Notes under the pieces: model-generated | What the model was told of the DNA's origin: nothing | Database searches by the model: none | What the model saw: the letters and a program-made list of their open reading frames with translations, nothing else | Shown: piece by piece, positions 10,332 to 20,771 of the stretch | Layout of the letters: every line of letters starts with the position of its first letter | How positions within the stretch are numbered: position 1 is the first letter of the stretch | Program-made: the position numbers and the translations under genes | DNA from: Gymnopus androsaceus JB14 | Lineage: Eukaryota; Basidiomycota; Agaricomycetes; Agaricales; Omphalotaceae | Length of the DNA: 64,000 bases | Assembly: GCA_009733575.1 (NCBI GenBank) | Contig: ML769383.1 | Span: 992,001 to 1,056,000 of the forward strand | Direction of reading: 5' to 3'

Positions 10332-13300
10332 TCAGCTCATATCTTCCCATTGCGGACGTGGGGCATTAATCGACAACTTGCCCATAAGCTTCCGTTGTCG
10401 AAGATTCTTGACTTCCGTGTTAATGAGGTCCCGCAAACGCTCCAAGTCCAGACTACGTTCGGCGCGAGAGCCCATGAGGATGTTGCGCCAGATGCCACCC
10501 GCAGCGACAGAATTGTCAATGGGAAGCTGCATTGGGCGATGAAGTCGCACCATCTTTTGCATTAGGTTGTCTGGACTGGGATAAATGGCGTTTGGCCAAG
10601 CAACTCGTATTGCGAACCACCAACCGAGAGGCTAGATCGAAGAATATATTAGAGCTGAGGAATTAAAAACAGTCATGGTATATGCCACTCACTCGGCCGT
10701 CAGGAAGAGTTCGTTCAGGATATGAATCATAGGTGGTCAGAGAACCATCGGGAAGCGAAAACCTATACCCAAGTCAGTAAAAGGTTGGAAGCAGAAGGCT
10801 AAATGACGAACCTATGAACTACCCAATGATTCTCATCGGAACGATGCTTAGCTAGCACGACTAACAGTCGAGGCATTCCCTGCAGACCAAATGGACTCCA
10901 TAGATCCCTCAGCATTCCACACGCATCGCCATGCCTTCCATTAAAGACCGCATTGCTGATCGCATCGGCCATATTTGGCGGAACGAAAAGACGGTCAACA
11001 ACGCCAGCAGGCGAGTCCGTCATCCGGGAACGAACATATCGCTTGTATGTTTGAGTGGACCAGATACTCATCGCAACCTCATTGACTTGATGCCCTCTCG
11101 TGGTACTGTTCAGAGCGTCATCGAGCTCGGCCAAAGGCCAGATGATAGCCCAACTGAGTAGGCGTTGATGAATCTTTTGCCATGGCGGAAGAGAATCATT
11201 ATAATTTCCGGCCCATTGACCCTGTTGGGCGACACTATGCTGACTCGCATCGTCTCTAGGAATCGGCGGCAAAGGAGGCGACGCAGACCTGCGGGTGAAA
11301 TCTCCAGCCTCGGATCCTGGAATGGTAGGGGCAACAGCAGGGGCGGCCTCATCCTCATCATAGTCATCGGGTGTATTAGAGTGTCGAACCTCCCAAGTAG
11401 TCTCTGCATCGCCAGCAGCAGACGGCCTCTGCCTCAACTTGTACAGCTCCTCCTCCAAGTACTGCTGCCCAGGAGAATCATCGCGATCATCGGAAAGAGC
11501 GTAATTGGGAGGTGTACGGGTCTGGTCTGTGGTAGGAGCCGGGAATCCACGATGAGCAGGCTCCGTCATCTCGCCATCATCATCGTCGAATTCCGCGTCG
11601 TTTTCTAGGTGACCGCCTGGCGGAGCATCATCCATGCTCATCTCCGTTTCAGGCTGATACATTGAATCTGCCATGGTCCCGGTAGCTTGTGTGTGGATGT
11701 TGACTGTCTGAGTAACTGGAGTGTGGGTGTACTCTTCATCCTCATAATAGTTTCCTTCTTCGTTATAAGATTGAGGAGGTGGAAGCGACCGAAGATTCTC
11801 AATCTTGGGTCCCAAACTCTCAATGCGTTGTTGCATGAGAACAATTTGAGACCTCAGGTCGTTGGCCCATTTCGGAGGTTCCTGTAGATAGATCAGGTTG
11901 GTCTGAGAGTACAATACAGAGAGAAAAAAGCAAACTAACATCAGAGTCGTCTTTGGGAAGGTCTGTTAGTGGGTCATGGTTATGATAAGCCTTGTGGTAC
12001 TGCTTGATGGACTGTGTGAATGTGTAACGATTAGCGGTTAAACCAGTAACATCGAGAAGCATACGCACCTCATTGTCATATTTCATGCTCAATTTCTTCA
12101 TCCTCTGCTTCACAGCCTTTAAAACCACCTTCCTCACCAGCTCATGGGTCTGAGGAGCCTTCAGCTGATGCAACAGGATACACAACTCATTGTCATGGAA
12201 TGAACTATGTTGAACTTCCGCATCAAGAACTGAAGGTGTGTAGTATGATGTGCGGGGTGTCCGGGCAGCTGAAGCAAGCGCCTGCTCGACGATACGCGCT
12301 TCTTCTTGATTAAGTTCGTCCATAGTCTGGTGTATGAGTACGTGAGGGAGTAGGGGTTGCATTTGGGTCCTTCTTGCGACTAGCTCGGGTGTGCTGAGAC
12401 GTAGCAACAGACGGCTGTTTAGAGGGTGATTTCCCATTTCATAGCTGATTGCCGCGTGCGATGAGAAGTAGCAGCAGAGTGAGCAGAAGCCGGCTTTGAA
12501 GCCCATGAAGCTTTCGAATGTGCAACAGAGGTAGCCTTTGCTGGTCCCTCATCTTCCTCGAGAATCACTATTGCACGTCCACGAGTGGCTGCTGCAAGCA
12601 AGTCATCCTGTGTAGGCGCGTGACGGTAGGGAGAAAACGGTCGATTCTGATGAGATCCAGTAGGAGACATGGTAGCACGACCTGAGAAGAGTTGCATTGA
12701 GAACGAAAGAAGACGCTTCAGAAGCAGACCGTACCATTCCCATTGACGGGCATTTGCCGAGCACTGCTCCGTGGAGAGAAGTCGGCACCATTACCACCAC
12801 GTTCCGACTGGTTTACGTTGGAACCCTCGCGGTGTGACGGGCTTTTAGTCGTAGACTGGTGACGTTTAGTATGAACCTGCGAAAGGGAATCTGAAGGCGA
12901 AACGGAGGGCGCCTTGGAACGAGCGACACGTGATCGAGTTGGCGACGATGGACCATCGTACATGGATTCTTCGCCGAAACGACTCTCCGGAAGAGGAGGG
13001 TAGGATGTACCCTTGTCGGTTGGTCTTGTCTTGTTCGTTCCATGAGACTTGATCGATTGCGGAGGGGACAGAGGCCTGACCGTCGTAGGCGCGCGGGAGC
13101 CCGACTTGGGTGACTGCGTAGCTTTCAGTTTAAGACCTTTCCAAAAAAGGCGAATCACTTACGGTAGGAGCAGCCTGCGAATGATGTTCGGAACCTAACT
13201 TCTCAGAAGGGGCTTGGGAGCGGGTACGAGTCTTACTTGAAGGACTCTCTACACCTATTGCTATAGAAGTACCACGAGGAGATGTCATATTTGCAAGACC

Positions 13301-14075
13301 CAAGCCACCTCCGAAGTTTCCCGTGTTCAAGTGCCAAGGCACCTCCGCTTTTGCAGATTCAGTTGCCCAAGTAGGCTGCTGTGACATGCGTCAGTTCAAG
13401 AGAGCGAGAATAGCGGAGAGGGATGCTCACAGCCCAAGTGTAAGGATTTTGGGTGAAATCGTCGGGCATGGGCCCAAAGTTGCCAAATGAAGAGTCGTAG
13501 GACACATAATGAGGACCCGGAGCATCGTGTGGACCAGGTTCTGGCTTTATATACGGAGCAACTCAGCAATCAAGTTATGGTAAATAAGCGTCCATTAAAC
13601 GTACCACAGGTAACGCCGTGCCTCCTTCCGATCTTTGCTGGACGTCTGAGCCCATTTCATCATCATCTTCTGCTTCATGCAAGCGCTGGTCTGGGAGTAA
13701 ACGTTCATAACTGACAGCGGAACCAGCTAATTCCTGAAGTATCTGACCGTTCTGACTTCTAGGCGTAAGAGCGCCGTTTTGCGATCGAGCAGCATTTCGC
13801 GATTGACGGGAGAATCCAGAACGATTGCTTCGGAGCTCATCTTCCTGTGTGTCCTGCTCTGACTGGGCTATTCCTTCGAGGTATTTGAGGACTGGAGGAC
13901 TAATTAAGTGATGAATACAATTGGATTAACAGCAATTTGCTACCTTTGTCGTTAGGCGCTGGAATGATTTCAAGTTATTCGGAATGTCGAAATTCATGTG
14001 AGGAATAACAAACTCACCAGGTGTGGTTGAGCGCATAAGCATAGGCCCCAGACCTCCTTCCTCTACAGCGGACAT
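10332..14075 (-). CDS. Large low-complexity protein with Ulp1-like C-terminal domain
   Basis: Start at 14075 (SAVEEGGLGPMLMRSTTPG, then a GTGAGT donor). The first two thirds are disordered and rich in Ser, Pro, Arg and acidic residues. The middle holds a predicted helical segment (NQEEARIVEQALASAARTP, LHQLKAPQTHELVRKVVLKA). The last 240 residues resemble the Ulp1/SENP (peptidase C48) fold: a 'replication' segment (LDDALNSTTRGHQVNEVAMS), then LLVVLAKHRSDENHWVVHRF with the His of HW, then SLTTYDSYPE with the Asp of YDS, then QLPIDNSVAAGGIWRNILM where the family has Q-x(4,5)-D-x-x-x-C-G. The cysteine position holds a small residue, so protease activity is doubtful. SUMO-related or other binding is possible. 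Domain assignment is inferred from motif order only. Confidence 0.8.
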
Positions 14076-14860
14076 TGCGGCGAATTAGGTGGGACGGGAA
14101 GGTTTCGCGGGATACAAACTGATTCGAGTGGTTGTGGTAAAGGTTTCCAAAGTATAAAGATTGAGAAAGCTGAGATATAGATGTCGCAGGGATGATAAAA
14201 GAAAAGAAGGAAGCGCGGAATGTCAGGATCACTGATTTCGAAAAAGTCGAACAGTCGCGTGTTGATCAATTTTGATTACTTAAGCAGCTTGAACCAGCGA
14301 ATTCCTTTCTGAGGGTTCTCTGTTCTTCTCTTATTGAATGGCAAGTCAAACTCCTTTCAGCTTGAAAGAGATGCCGTAGCACACAGGTGCGCTCAATGGA
14401 AAAAAATTGTAACCGGGCTGCCTATAAACCTCTCTTAAATATATAAATACTGCACATACTACAGGTTTTGAATATCGATCCTTAAGACCGCTCAAATTTG
14501 CCATGATTGATTAGGTCAAAGCAAGTCTTAGCTTTACGAGCGACGATCACCGATCGCGTTCGAATCCGATCCGGTTATATGCGTGCGCCACACAAAGTAC
14601 ATCGAACGAAGCATGTATAGTCGACAAGTTATATCCAAAACAACATAAAAAACTGTAGATACAGATACGATATAGTTTTGCTCTGTGGCAATCCAGCTAA
14701 ATAATGAGAAAAATCACCAGAGACAACGCGCAGCCCATCCCGAACTAGGGTGACTTGGTAGTAAAAGCAAGAGCAGCTACACAAGGTAGCGGCGGGAGCA
14801 GACAATGAAAGATAACGTGAAAGGAAGACACACTACAGGTGCACACATACTTATAAATAA
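14076..14860. other. Intergenic, no gene seen
   Basis: Upstream region of the Ulp1-like gene and 3' flank of the secreted-protein gene. A 'gttcgaatcc' string near 14557 resembles a tRNA T-loop, but no cloverleaf can be built around it. Confidence 0.4.
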
Positions 14861-16246
14861 TTAATCACAGTCAAAGGTCATGTAACTTGGGGAACGGCGA
14901 CGATGGGATCTAAGTCCATGAGAAAGCTTGTCACTGTCTCGGGACTCAATACGACGCCTTCGGTTTCTGCTGCTGCACCTTCCTGAGCTAGAGGTGCTAG
15001 ACGCCGTAGAAACAGTTGAAGAAGCTACCGTCGAAGTTGCCTCGGTAGTTGTTGGGCTCGCAACCGCGGTGAAGCTGCTCTCGACAACGGTAGAACTGCT
15101 CTCGACAGCGGTGGAACTGGTCTCGACGGAGGTTGTGGGAGTCGTAGTCGAGCTAGACGACGTCGTAGCGCTGGAAGAACTCCCATCACCACAGAACGTG
15201 ATGAGGAGATTGACCTATATAAAGAGGAATAATCAACTTATGGGTAACGTGTAGAGTAAAATATCATACATTATCATCCTGGCATGCAACCTGAACATAA
15301 GTTTCATCTGGAGTGTAGAAAGCTTCTGAGCAGTCAGCAGAGTTGCCTGTAATTACATGTTAGAACTTGCTTAGAGTATAGGATAAATTTAACACTTGCA
15401 AGAAGCGCCTTGACCATCACAGCCTCCGTAATATCTGGTTGTTGAAACGTTTAGGAAAAAAAAAAAAAAGACAAAAATATCTCCGCAGCACTCACGAAAA
15501 CGCATATGGGACAGAGTACGCCAGTCTGAGCGAGTTTGAGCATCGCGAACAGTTGTAGCAAGAGGAAGCTCACGGGGGAATATAAGAGATGTCCGCGCTC
15601 GATCCTCCACCAGCCGTTGTTGGATTGATTAGAGTCATTTCAACCTACAAGAAAGGAATGAAGAAAGGAGCGCCTGCTTTAGAAAATTGCTCAACAATTC
15701 CTAAAGGAGGGTCTGCGTTAGAGTTGCCGCCTATGAAGCTTGTCCAGCTTACCACAAGTTTCTCCATTAAATCCACAATCGCCTGGAGATAACAGCGTTG
15801 AGTGCGATAGTTAGTAGCAGAGATAAGTCGTCGCACCAGTCTGAAGATATCTATGTATTATTTAAGCACATATCAAGACTCGAGTAGCGTCAAAACTCAC
15901 GCAATTCCAGAGTAAGTAGTATTGAACGTATACGTCGTGGTTGTTAGCACATCGTTGCCTAAAGCCCAATTAAGCCGAGGATCTTCAGTAGCGACTTGAG
16001 GGCGGACGAACCTTGGATCAACTGGGGCTGAAACCAATGGCGTCAGGACAGAATTTGAAGCTCGAATTAACGCGTATACATACTGTTCCATAGCCGCATC
16101 TAAAGGTTTACTGTCAGTACGAAGAAAGGTAATGAAATTGTCTAGTAGACTGACTGATTGTCGAACGAGACCGTGTGCGTCTCAGCAATGACATTGGAGA
16201 TAAAGGATTGTAAGAAAAAGAGGGTGGCAAAGAACGTGAAGGCCAT
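14861..16246 (-). CDS. Secreted cysteine-rich 'glycopeptide'-type protein
   Basis: Signal peptide MAFTFFATLFFLQSFISNVI, then the family hallmark THTVSFDN. Eight or nine short exons splice to PQLIQGNDVLTTTTYTFNTT, SGIAYLQTGDCGFNGETC, VEMTLINPTTAGGGSSADIS, YIPPLAYSVPYAFS, YYGGCDGQGASCKC, GNSADCSEAFYTPDETYVQV, ACQDDN and VNLLITFCGDG. This matches a family of small secreted proteins widespread in Agaricomycetes and usually annotated 'glycopeptide'; it has thaumatin-like sequence character. A Ser/Thr-rich stalk follows, with repeats around ETSSTAVESSSTVVESS that are likely O-glycosylated. The tail is basic (CSSRNRRRRIESRDSD) with no GPI signal. The biochemical function is unknown; it probably acts in the cell wall or outside the cell. 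The splice path is supported by alignment of every exon to the family pattern. Confidence 0.85.
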
Positions 16247-17071
16247 TATTTCCGAGTGGCGTATACGAGAATGAACGATTGTCAAAGTTACAGTAAAGCC
16301 GCTAAATTTTTGGAGCGCCGGAAACGAAATAATGTGACTTTTTGATCTCTCTCCACTGCATCCAGCTCCCATCCTCCCATCCAGTACTATAATTCTCAAG
16401 TTCTCAAAGTCAAACCATGATTGAACAGCTTTTTTCTTGGCCTATAGAAGGTTGAATCGCAAATAACGGGTAGAGTTGACACCGCCGTCTCAACCAGCTC
16501 TGCGGTTTTCAAGGCTGTTGGAGAGGAGAGGATATCCAATAGCCACACTTTTGGGGTAGTGGTGATTATACCTTTAACCTCCATTATCTCCGTCCAGCGT
16601 CTCAGACAGACTCGCTCTTACCTCCATAAACTCCGGGTACGAGGTCTGAAGTACACGTCCGAGGACCAAATGCCCTGGTTGTCAGTAGCATTCCGTCAAG
16701 AGATCAGCCAGCAAAATGGTGAAGGATGGAACTTAGAGATATGAAGCCACGAGCAAGAAGAATTAATTCATCTCCTTTTGCGGGAGTCAAATCGTCGGTG
16801 GCACTTGGTCGGGATCGTAGATATGGTAAATCCTCTAACGGATCCACGACCTTTAGATCTTGCACTGTAATGTAACTGTCGTGACGCGCTCGCTATTAGC
16901 GCTTTTAGCACGATAATGCTCCGATCGCCTGCATTGTCGCGCAAAATTGCGCAATCGCTACAACCACCGGGGATACAACTATACACGTAAAAATTTCTTG
17001 CTTTAAAAGCCGTCGACTTACTGACAAACCCTCACCATTTGCGCCTCTCTTTATTCTTAGAACTATAGAAA
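16247..17071. other. Divergent intergenic region
   Basis: Contains the promoters of the minus-strand secreted protein (start 16246) and the plus-strand UPF0643-like gene (start 17072). Open frames here are short and lack motifs. Confidence 0.4.
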
Positions 17072-17975
17072 ATGTCTCTGACTTTCGCTCATCCTCCCCA
17101 CCCTTCCCAAACACAGGGGAACCCTCTGACTTTCGCCCATCCTCCCCACCCTTCCCAGACACAGGGGAAGCCTCACAACTTACTATCCCTTCCCCTCAAA
17201 GGCTCGTTCTCTGATCATTCTAGGGATCCTCATGATATCCCGATATTCGATTCTACCAGTCTAACAGAGCCGAAAATCCCAATATTATACCTCCCTCCAT
17301 TGTTGTCCTCTCTTCCTGCCGGCGTTCCAGACTCTGTCTTAACGCCAGAGAACCCCCCGCTCGTCACGGAGACTCGTTTGCCGGACATAGATCCCGCGTC
17401 TTTGTCTTTGCACAAAACCCTGCATCGTTTTAGACCCCTCGACGAGCACTACGCTGATACGCCATATGCTCAGGCGTTCAATTGGCATGAATTATCTCTT
17501 CCGGAAGACGAGGAGAGGGACTGGTATTGTGTGGTGTTTAGAAGTAAACGGAAAGCGGGCAGTGATGGTGGTTGTATGTTGTATATTACATGCTTTCTTT
17601 CATTCCTTGCACTAATCATCTTTGCTCACAGCGTTATACGAAGCTGACAAAAAGGCTCATGAAGAAGCTGTAGGAAACGGTGGTGTAAGTTTACATTTCA
17701 TAAAGACCTTAGCATTTGACCTGACGCTTCATCAGCTCATCCTCTATTGGTACGGAATCCCGAATCAATCAACAGGCATGAACCTCGCGACCTGTATCTG
17801 GCAGAGCCGGAAACATGCTATCGCTGCGAATTCCCGACCACATCACATTCGCGCCATGATGCTTGCAAAGGACTCATACGAAATTTATGATCTTGAGCGA
17901 CATGTCCTTCGCAAAGTCGCTGGACAGACGGGTGTTACCGTCCAGCCGTTTGTGGGTGGTGACGTCGGATGGTAA
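17072..17975 (+). CDS. UPF0643-like conserved fungal protein
   Basis: Two introns join three exons. The N-terminus has a perfect-register 16-residue tandem duplication (LTFAHPPHPSQTQGNP, twice), then a Pro/Ser-rich segment (PILYLPPLLSSLPAG). The conserved part reads DEHYADTPYAQAFNWHELSL, WYCVVFRSKRKAGSD, ALYEADKKAHEEAV, LILYWYGIPNQSTGMNLATC, IWQSRKHAIAANSRPHHIRA and SYEIYDLERHVLRK. This pattern matches what I remember as the UPF0643 family (named after fission yeast PB2B2.08), which has no known function. The exact family name is the less certain part; conservation of the core is clear from its style. It lies head-to-tail with the GH76 genes but has no obvious link to them. Confidence 0.75.
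17076..17171 (+). repeat. Two-copy 48-bp in-frame tandem repeat
   Basis: Units 17076-17123 and 17124-17171 differ at only three or four positions and each encodes 16 residues. The period is a multiple of three, so the frame is kept. Likely a recent duplication in the N-terminal region of the UPF0643-like protein. Confidence 0.9.
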
Positions 17976-18508
17976 ATCACTCTCTTTGGCGTTTATTTTG
18001 TTATTGCTGTCGTTTTGCTGTGTGTTTAAATTTAATATATTGCTGGATAATCTTTCAAGACGTACTCGAGAGTCAACTCGACCGCAAGGATCACCTGTGA
18101 TACCACGGGTTCCCTTGATGCTGAGCTGGAACATACCCTTAGGCTGAAGATGGTTGATATCGTTATTTTCTTGCAGTTTTACCCAGCTTGTTATTGGCTC
18201 ACGAACGTTTTTACCACCTTTGGAAGCAATACTGGTATCATGAGCCTCCAAAAGATGGAGGATGACCGCATGTCTAGATAGTCAGGAGCTCGGTTGGATC
18301 CCTTTTTGGGATTCATAGATGTTTTTCCTGCAGTCGTCATTGGCAGGAACCAATACCAACCTATTTCGGTTCGCTTCCCATTTGTCCATATTGGAACTGC
18401 AATTGAAAGTATTCCCTTAGTGCTTGATGTCATGCTACCTAGTTTCGTCCTCTTAAAACCCGAGTTCTGTTTCTGAGGAGATTCGACCCAATTCTTGGAT
18501 CAAACAAG
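17976..18508. other. Upstream region of first GH76 gene
   Basis: No gene seen. The part from about 18264 is similar to the sequence upstream of the second GH76 gene and belongs to the duplicated unit: the shared strings 'gaccgcatg', 'tagtcaggagctc' and 'caggaaccat/a' appear in the same order. Confidence 0.6.
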
Positions 18509-20355
18509 ATGATGTTTGGCTCCTCGTCGCGTAGATTCTTAGCTGTTTTCGCCTCTTGCTGCCTTGCGTTGTCGTCCCAGGCCACTTCTGTACCAAAACA
18601 ACTTCAAAGACGAGCTCAATGTGCCGCAACGTTAGAAACTGCCGAGGTGAAATGAATAGTTGTTTTTCTTTGCAGGTTCCCTCTAACGCCATGAATATAG
18701 GGCGTGGCGAATGTCCTTCAATCAATGTATTATGATGCCTCCACAGGCCAGTATAACGGTGGCTCTCTATGGACTGATTCAGTGGGTCCTTCTATGGTAA
18801 TACTTCCTAAAATCATCGCTGATTTATTTCTTTCAGAACGCATTCGAAGATTTGCACAACCTGATGCTTGGTGCAGACATAGACACTTGGTCAACCATCG
18901 CCGATGGCACCTTCATTGGCAGAGCTGCTGTCGCTGGATTTTCATCCGCTCAATGGGCCGACTTGATTGCAGGTAGCTCGGTGACATTGCCTCAACAAAA
19001 ATGAAAATCGATTTATAAGGATTGCAGGAGCAAACGATGATGCCCAGTGGGTCATACTGGCACTCTGGAAGATGGCGGACTACAAAAGCGCTCGGGGTCT
19101 CTCCAATGTCGATCTTTACCTTGTGCGTATCATCGCTTCTTCAATAACTAATAAAAAATGAGGATGATCCGCATAGAATGCTGCTGCGACGATCTATGAC
19201 CTGATAGCAGCTCAGTGGGATGATACCTGTGGAGGCGGAGTCTGGTGGTCTACAGCTCATACCTACAAGAACGCGATAACGAATGAGCTCTTCCTATACA
19301 CTTCCGCAGATGGTTTTTTGAGAGGCGGAGGGCAGACCTATCTTGACAACGCTAACAATGTGAGTGTCGTTCAAAATCTGCGTTGAATCAGCTTACTGAT
19401 TTACTTGTCTTGTCATAGGTTTGGAACTGGTGTGAGTAATTGCTTATTCGCCCGGAAGTATCATCCATAACCTCTTTCCAGTGTCTAACTCTGGAATGAG
19501 GAACTCGCAGGGACTATTCAACGATGGCCTAGTGCTGGGGAGCTGTGTTAACAATGGAGAGGTAGGAATCAAAATACTTTCGGTTTCCGAGGATCTCACT
19601 CGATGTCGTTACATAGACGACATGGATATACAATCAGGTGTTATTATTTCCCTCGCGTCCTCACTCACACACTTACAAGGCATTTGCTTGAATTCCAGGG
19701 AGTCATTGCTTCTGGCTTGGCTGCTCTTTATGCTGCTGGTGGAAGTACCAACGCTACTCTCCTTGATCAAGCGGAAATCACATTGGATGCAACGATTAGT
19801 TTGCTAACCGAAGATGATATTCTCAAGGAGTCTTGTGATGATGCACTCTCAGGGGGAGCAGTCAGTCATCGAGCTATCTATGCAGGAGTATCATGCTGAT
19901 CGAAGAATACAGGTTTGCGATGCCGACCAGCAGCTTTTCAAGGTAAGATCGGACCTCCATTTCTCTGATATGTACTTACTTCATATCGAACGCAGGGACT
20001 TTGGACCAAGCACGTGCAATACTATCTGGACATGGCCAACGACGCTACTCGTACAGCTAAATACAGTCCTTTCCTCGGTTCGCAAGAATCTGCTGTCTTT
20101 CATTTTGGGACGGATTCAAGCGATGCTGTTGGGTAAGTGAAAATTTTGCTAAGCAGATTCTAATATACACTGACGATTCGATGTATGTGTGCATTAAGGT
20201 CTGTTTGGTATGCGCCAAATCAAGTATGTGTATTCTTTTTAGAGTCCCGGTACGATTTCTGACAACAGCTATAGGGCGGTTCGATCTTCACACCAAAGAC
20301 CTCCACAAGTGGGCTGGAAGCCCACGTCTCTGCAGCCAAGTACGGACCTTGCTAG
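18509..20355 (+). CDS. GH76 endo-alpha-1,6-mannanase-like protein, copy 1
   Basis: Secreted glycoside hydrolase family 76 protein, the family of yeast Dcw1/Dfg5, which process mannan or GPI-protein glycans during wall assembly. The signal peptide is MMFGSSSRRFLAVFASCCLA. Core exons in order: GVANVLQSMYYDASTGQYNG, GSLWTDSV, EDLHNLMLGADIDTW, ANDDAQWVILALWKMADYKS (the adjacent Asp pair is the GH76 catalytic motif), NAAATIYDLIAAQWDDTCGG, GVWWSTAHTYKNAITNELFL, GMRNSQGLFNDGLV, GVIASGLAALYAAGG, LLTEDDILKESCDDALSGGA, CDADQQLFK, GLWTKHVQYYLDMANDATRT, SVWYAPNQ and a C-terminus ending SAAKYGPC. About a dozen introns. Unlike Dcw1/Dfg5 there is no hydrophobic GPI tail, so the enzyme is probably released. 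Two Met codons, 18509 and 18512, are equivalent starts. Confidence 0.92.
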
Positions 20356-20771
20356 TGAATTTCCTGCATATGATCCTTAGGAAATTCAAATGAAACTGTA
20401 TATTGTATTGAATATCGAAGAAGGTTTTTTCTGCCATATATCGTGATTTTCTTTCAGCTTCGGCGAAATGTTGCTGTTATCTTTCGAGTTGCGAACGTTT
20501 TTTCATGAGCAAGCTTGATTTCACGAGCCTTCCATCGATGGAACGCGGACCGCATGCCTTGGTAGTCAGGAGCTCAGTTTGATCTTTTTCAGCATTCGTG
20601 AAGGCAGACCTGTATGTCATGTACAGGAACCATCGCCTTTCGAAGACAACGTGCAACAATGTGCGTACACTTTCACAGCCATTTTTTTCAAATTACTCTA
20701 ATGACAGTGTCTGTCAGGCTCTTCCTCATAAAGCTCGAACTCCATCATGAGGAGATTCGGCGTCAACCAAG
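20356..20771. promoter_or_regulatory. Spacer and duplicated promoter of second GH76 gene
   Basis: 3' flank of copy 1 followed, from about 20548, by sequence homologous to the copy 1 upstream region. Retention of this upstream similarity suggests both copies began with the same promoter. Confidence 0.55.

Noticed and set aside
11165..11608. 147-codon plus-strand frame
   Set aside because: Antisense to the acidic/disordered part of the Ulp1-like gene; composition is a mirror of that gene.
14540..14580. Possible tRNA T-loop string gttcgaatcc
   Set aside because: No acceptor, D or anticodon stems could be paired around it.
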